This document shows positions 60,020-64,000 of a stretch of 64,000 nt of DNA, piece by piece. The stretch is from Lineus longissimus (taxonomy: Eukaryota > Nemertea > Pilidiophora > Heteronemertea > Lineidae): positions 18,852,599-18,916,598 of the forward strand of contig NC_088309.1 of the NCBI RefSeq assembly GCF_910592395.1, read 5' to 3'. Below the pieces are notes generated by a model that was not told the DNA's origin, made no database searches, and worked only from the letters and a program-made list of their open reading frames with translations. How positions within the stretch are numbered: position 1 is the stretch's first letter; every line of letters starts with the position of its first letter. A program made the translations under genes and the position numbers.

Positions 60020-60335
60020 TGAGACTTGAGACTTATATAGCGCTAAATCCAACTGGTTTCAGTCGCTCAAAGCGCTTCACATTATTACACCTAGCTATTG
60101 GTCTGTACATTCTTGGTTCAAGCTCTACTCTCTGGGAGTATTACAGGTCCGAGCTGCAGCTATACAGTGCTCAGGACTAACATTCATAGTGTGCCAACTC
60201 TGCCAGCTAGGTACCCATTTACTCCTGGGTGGAGAGAAGCAAGTAGGGTTAAGTGCTCAAGTGCCCTTCCGAGAATCGAACCCACGACCTCCTGATTATG
60301 AGCCCAGTGCTCTAACCACTACGCCACTGATCGCC
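60020..60335 (-). repeat. tRNA-derived SINE, Met-tRNA-like head
   Basis: On the minus strand the head reads AGTGGCGTAGTGGTTAGAGC, an anticodon-loop-like CTCATAA, then GGTCGTGGGTTCGATTCTCG, i.e. good A and B boxes. The 5' and 3' acceptor ends do not pair, so it is not a functional tRNA. The body ends near a CAAAGCGCTTCACATTATTA-type segment and shares its plan with 4590-4832. Confidence 0.8.
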
Positions 60336-63084
60336 AATGTTCGCTTCTTCGGCCCTGCACACAAACCCCTCAGATATTCGCCCTCCTAAATGTTCCATAT
60401 GGGTTTCTATCCCAAAAACCCCAACCATTTTGGTGTCTATCGCGGCCTCTCCAAAAAATCCCATCCCCAAAAATATCGCAGAACTTTTTATTGGAAATGA
60501 GGCATTATCCATTCAATGAACTTAACATGGTCAAAAATCTCCATTTCATACCACAACCTACCAACAATTCAATACAGTATGTAGCGAAAAGTATAAAATA
60601 TTTAAAGCAGCATTATCGATGCAGTGACCATGGAGGTCAACATAAGAGGCTGGCAGTACCCTCAACTATACAGCCACCCTACTTTGCTTCATTGTCGCAA
60701 ACCACTATAATACACTGGATGAAGTACATTAGTGAGCCTCTTATGAAACCAAAATACTTAATTATCCTTTGATAATGGTGAGTAAATTGTATCGTGGCGG
60801 AACAAATGTAACCAAAGTGGGTGTGCCTATCGACCAGTTTTGCTGAGAGTGGTCATAACACTGAGCACAATGAGTCATTTTGTTTGAAATTCAATACATG
60901 GTCATGGACATTACTTCTATTTTTCCTGCTTTATCTGATGTCATAGATATATTAAGTGATATTTGGTACATAATGCATCATACTATAAACAGTACATTGT
61001 ATTCAATAGTTCCAATAAGATATTTGACTTCCCTTTCGGAAACATTTTACAACCACTTTAATGTATTATTCTGTTTAGAATTTCCAATATAGCCTGTCTG
61101 TCCTTAGCTAACAAGGGCAGAACCATTCTTTCCAAGGGCATTTGCTATTGTGACATCACCATTTGCTTTCTTACATGTTTTTCTATTACGCTCCTCGAAC
61201 TACAGGTCTTAGTTTTGGTCTAGACTTTCGATACGTGAAATGTGAGAATCCAGGATCTCAGAAGATAACTGCTAGTTTCAATGTAAGACATGTTAACTCA
61301 TAAACTGCCACCTAGAAGCATAAAACAGACTTATTTCCAAATATAAATTCACAAAAGCATCATTTAGTTCATCGGTAAATATGACAATATATATACTCAA
61401 CGTAAACTTCCATTCTAACCCGAGTACAGAATATCCGCACTCAGAATACTAATAAATAACAAAACAGAAACCATAGGAATTAAGAAACACAAATCATAGG
61501 CAGAAATGTCAAATATTTTTCCCAACATGATCAGATATGAATTTCAATGGGAATTATTTTCTGAGAAATAGCAGACCCACTGTATCGTTGTAAATTTCAC
61601 ACTCTGTGCTGCTCTGGGAGAGAATCTGATTTTTTCAAAAAAGCTGTTAGTGTCTCTGCATGCGTATGTATAGCACGGAGACCGTAAAGAGGTACGCCGT
61701 TCATAATTGCTGGTGGTCCAGGAAAATAGAAATGCAGTTATACACAATGCCGTAGTGCAGTTATCATGCATGCAATTCTGCTGAAACTTGGTATGTATAG
61801 TATTTATTTATCTGTCGACACAACGACAATATTGAAATTTATATTCAGTTTGTGTTTACGCAATTAAAACTTTCAAATTCAATTACAAATTTCTAATTTT
61901 CACCGAACGGCATTTAGCTTTAAGAGTTACCAGCAACCCACATCGTTCCAAGATAATCCTGTGCGTAGGACGATTATTGTTGATAAAATATTCATGATCA
62001 TTTATCAGACAGTTCTTCTTAATCACCCGACCAAGAACATAGAACGGGATCATATTACCAAGTCAACAGGTAACGCAAACTTGGACGATGTTTGAAAATA
62101 TTTCAATATCGACATTTCGAAACTGGAAAATTATTTTTTGGTAGTATTGGCATTCCATGAAAATGTATACTTTTCCAATATGAACTTTCGATGAGAGATA
62201 ATGGTGAAAATAGCCAAAGACCTGCAGCAAATGGCCGATTTTGTAGCAATGTGCAACCTGAGGTTTATAAAATGGTTATGAAAATCAGAATGCAGAAGAA
62301 AAAGGAGAAGTGTGAACTTTCACAGCTGACACAAGTATCACAGGCAAAACAACATTCTGCAAAAACCTTGCCAAAGATTAAGATTTCAACTGAGTATATT
62401 ATTCAAGCCAGATTCCGTCAATGGTCAGGTAGCGTGGCCACTCGCAAATCACACGTATTGTTCCCCCATCACTAATACAACCTAACTCAATTGTTCTCAC
62501 AGCTCCCAGTGGTCATGTCCTACAGGTATCCCGCCAACATATAGCATTACTTTTATCATAATTCAATATGGCCGAAAATCCCGCGTCATTAACGATGTTA
62601 TTCCGTAAGAAACCTGACAACCTGCGGGAGGGGTCAATCAGCGAGAAAACCTATGTCGTATTGCCGGAATTAGCATTCAAACTCCCTCGGGGTATACCGA
62701 AAGTACCGGAAACATGGCAATATGGAAATAGCAAAATGACTGACTTTTTGCATGAATGGACAATATTCGATTTGGCCTACCTGTTTTGGCTGATCTATGA
62801 CCACCCATTGGTCAATCAGTAGGAAAAATTCCCTTGCATTTGGTTGAGTTACATCTACCTTTTTACAACCAGCTTTTCTTGGTCATTCTGAAAGCTTTTG
62901 GAGATTTGGGAAGTTCAAATTTCTCGATATCAGCGATAGACGTGTTCCGCTCAAAAAACAAATATTGGCCAAGTTCTTGTAGAAGCAATGAACAGCCAAT
63001 TCAAGAAAACTAAATATCATTTCTTAACAATTTCACCCCAAGGTGGCTGAAATTGCACAAAGATTTGGCATAGGAAGGAGCAGC

Positions 63085-63250
63085 TTTGGACTAGTGACTT
63101 GGGCTCTTGGTAAGTGGTCAAGAGGTCCCTGATTCAAACCTGTCAGTCGGTGTGAGACTCCAGGCAGGTCTCTTTGTCTAAGTTGCTTTACTCCACCGAG
63201 GTATTTGTACAGGTACAGATCAGAGATTCTCAGGTTGTAACTTTGATTGA
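63085..63250 (+). repeat. Possible tRNA-related SINE
   Basis: CTCTTGGTAAGTGGTCAAGA followed by GGTCCCTGATTCAAACCTG has tRNA-like A/B-box spacing, then a 'tctaagttgctttactcc' body. Weakly supported. Confidence 0.35.
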
Positions 63251-64000
63251 GCAGCTTATCAGAGTTATACGGAAGGGATAATCCAGGGTTCAAGTGAGAA
63301 GTCTGATGATTAACTCGGCCATAGTCGGTATATGGCTTTGAAACCCCAACTTTATGTAAATCTCTTTGTGTGTGATTTCAACCAAAGTAAGGCCAGAGTG
63401 GGTGACAATGTGATATCGTTACTCTAGGTCTCCTTTGACAATCACATCTGATCATGACAGATTGGCAAAGTTTGGTTGCCCTGTGAGAATATTGGTCATT
63501 GCTCGCCTCGGCAGATGCCATTCCCAGCCAAAATTAGCAACTTTCTATCTCCAAATGAAAAGGATAATGGGTGCTAATGGGAGAAATGGGGGATCCTGAT
63601 GTTCACGGCAGAACACGTTGAATGCATTATCTAGCGTGATGCATGGGGGACAGCCCTCACCACCCCGGACGTAACCGGACCACAATCACATTTCCAATAC
63701 GTACAGAAAAGTCAACGATTTTATATATCAGTGATGACAGCAACCAAATGGAATTAACCATAGTCCTGCTATACTGAATTCCCATGGCAGGACCGTTAAT
63801 GATTACAATTCAAATAAGGGATTTGTGTTTGATCAATCTACGCCAGCCACGGCTCTATCATTCCAAGCGCGGCCATGTCCGATCGGTTGAACAGAGTCTC
63901 GCGCTCGTCCGCTAATTCATCATTCTAAATTTGGCCGTGCCCCATCTGTAAGACCGAGTCTTATCTTCAAATAGGGATCAACATTGTTCTTATCCAAGAG

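Larger units (their letters stand above)
56791..64000. other. Sequence upstream of unc-13 exon 1, no gene supported
   Basis: Holds a 30-bp array (58110-58266), a SINE (60020-60335), a possible SINE (63085-63250) and AT-rich unique sequence. Short plus-strand ORFs at 62191-62475 and 62568-62822 have no recognisable similarity. An upstream C2A-bearing unc-13 promoter, if the species has one, would lie further right. Confidence 0.5.

Noticed and set aside
60262-60335. Possible tRNA-Met(CAT) gene, minus strand
   Set aside because: A and B boxes are good but acceptor ends do not pair, and the sequence continues into a SINE body shared with 4590-4832.

Overview
This is eukaryotic nuclear DNA, AT-rich, with long introns and many short interspersed repeats, tandem repeats and small DNA transposons. 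tRNA-headed SINEs, 'ccccctggtggcca' and 'caagatggccgcc' type repeats and GACCTTGACC-rich arrays suggest a marine invertebrate (ambulacrarian or lophotrochozoan). The species cannot be fixed from this sequence alone.

Nearly all of the window is one minus-strand gene, the orthologue of unc-13/Munc13, the presynaptic vesicle-priming factor. I reconstruct 21 consecutive coding exon positions between 56271 and 7789. Two positions are each filled by a pair of alternative exons, so there are 23 exons. They join in phase at every junction into 1762 codons. In order the product has: a large Ser-rich N-terminal region in one 2.5-kb exon; a short conserved segment (IDSMP ... IPLVSDL); a complete C1 domain; the C1-C2B linker; C2B; and most of the MUN domain. 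The end of MUN and the C2C domain are not found and must lie beyond base 1.

The main finding is two pairs of duplicated exons. One pair (31541-31647 and 30665-30771) encodes the linker between C1 and C2B. The other (22026-22153 and 21811-21938) encodes the second half of C2B with its unusual membrane-binding helix. Within each pair the exons have equal length (107 and 128 bp) and identical phases. Neither length is a multiple of three, so using both or neither breaks the frame. This indicates mutually exclusive splicing and up to four versions of the Ca2+/phosphoinositide/DAG-sensing core.

Layout: 590-4280 holds an apparently intact Mutator-like (MULE) transposon on the plus strand, with inverted repeats, a 9-bp target duplication, a TATA box and a 639-codon intronless transposase carrying PHD and FLYWCH-like zinc fingers. 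4290-7788 is repeats. 7789-22153 holds the MUN and C2B exons. 22154-34007 holds the C2B, linker and C1 exons. 34008-48086 is a 14-kb intron with minisatellites and MITEs. 48087-56271 holds the two most 5' coding exons found. 56272-64000 is upstream sequence with repeats and no gene I can support.
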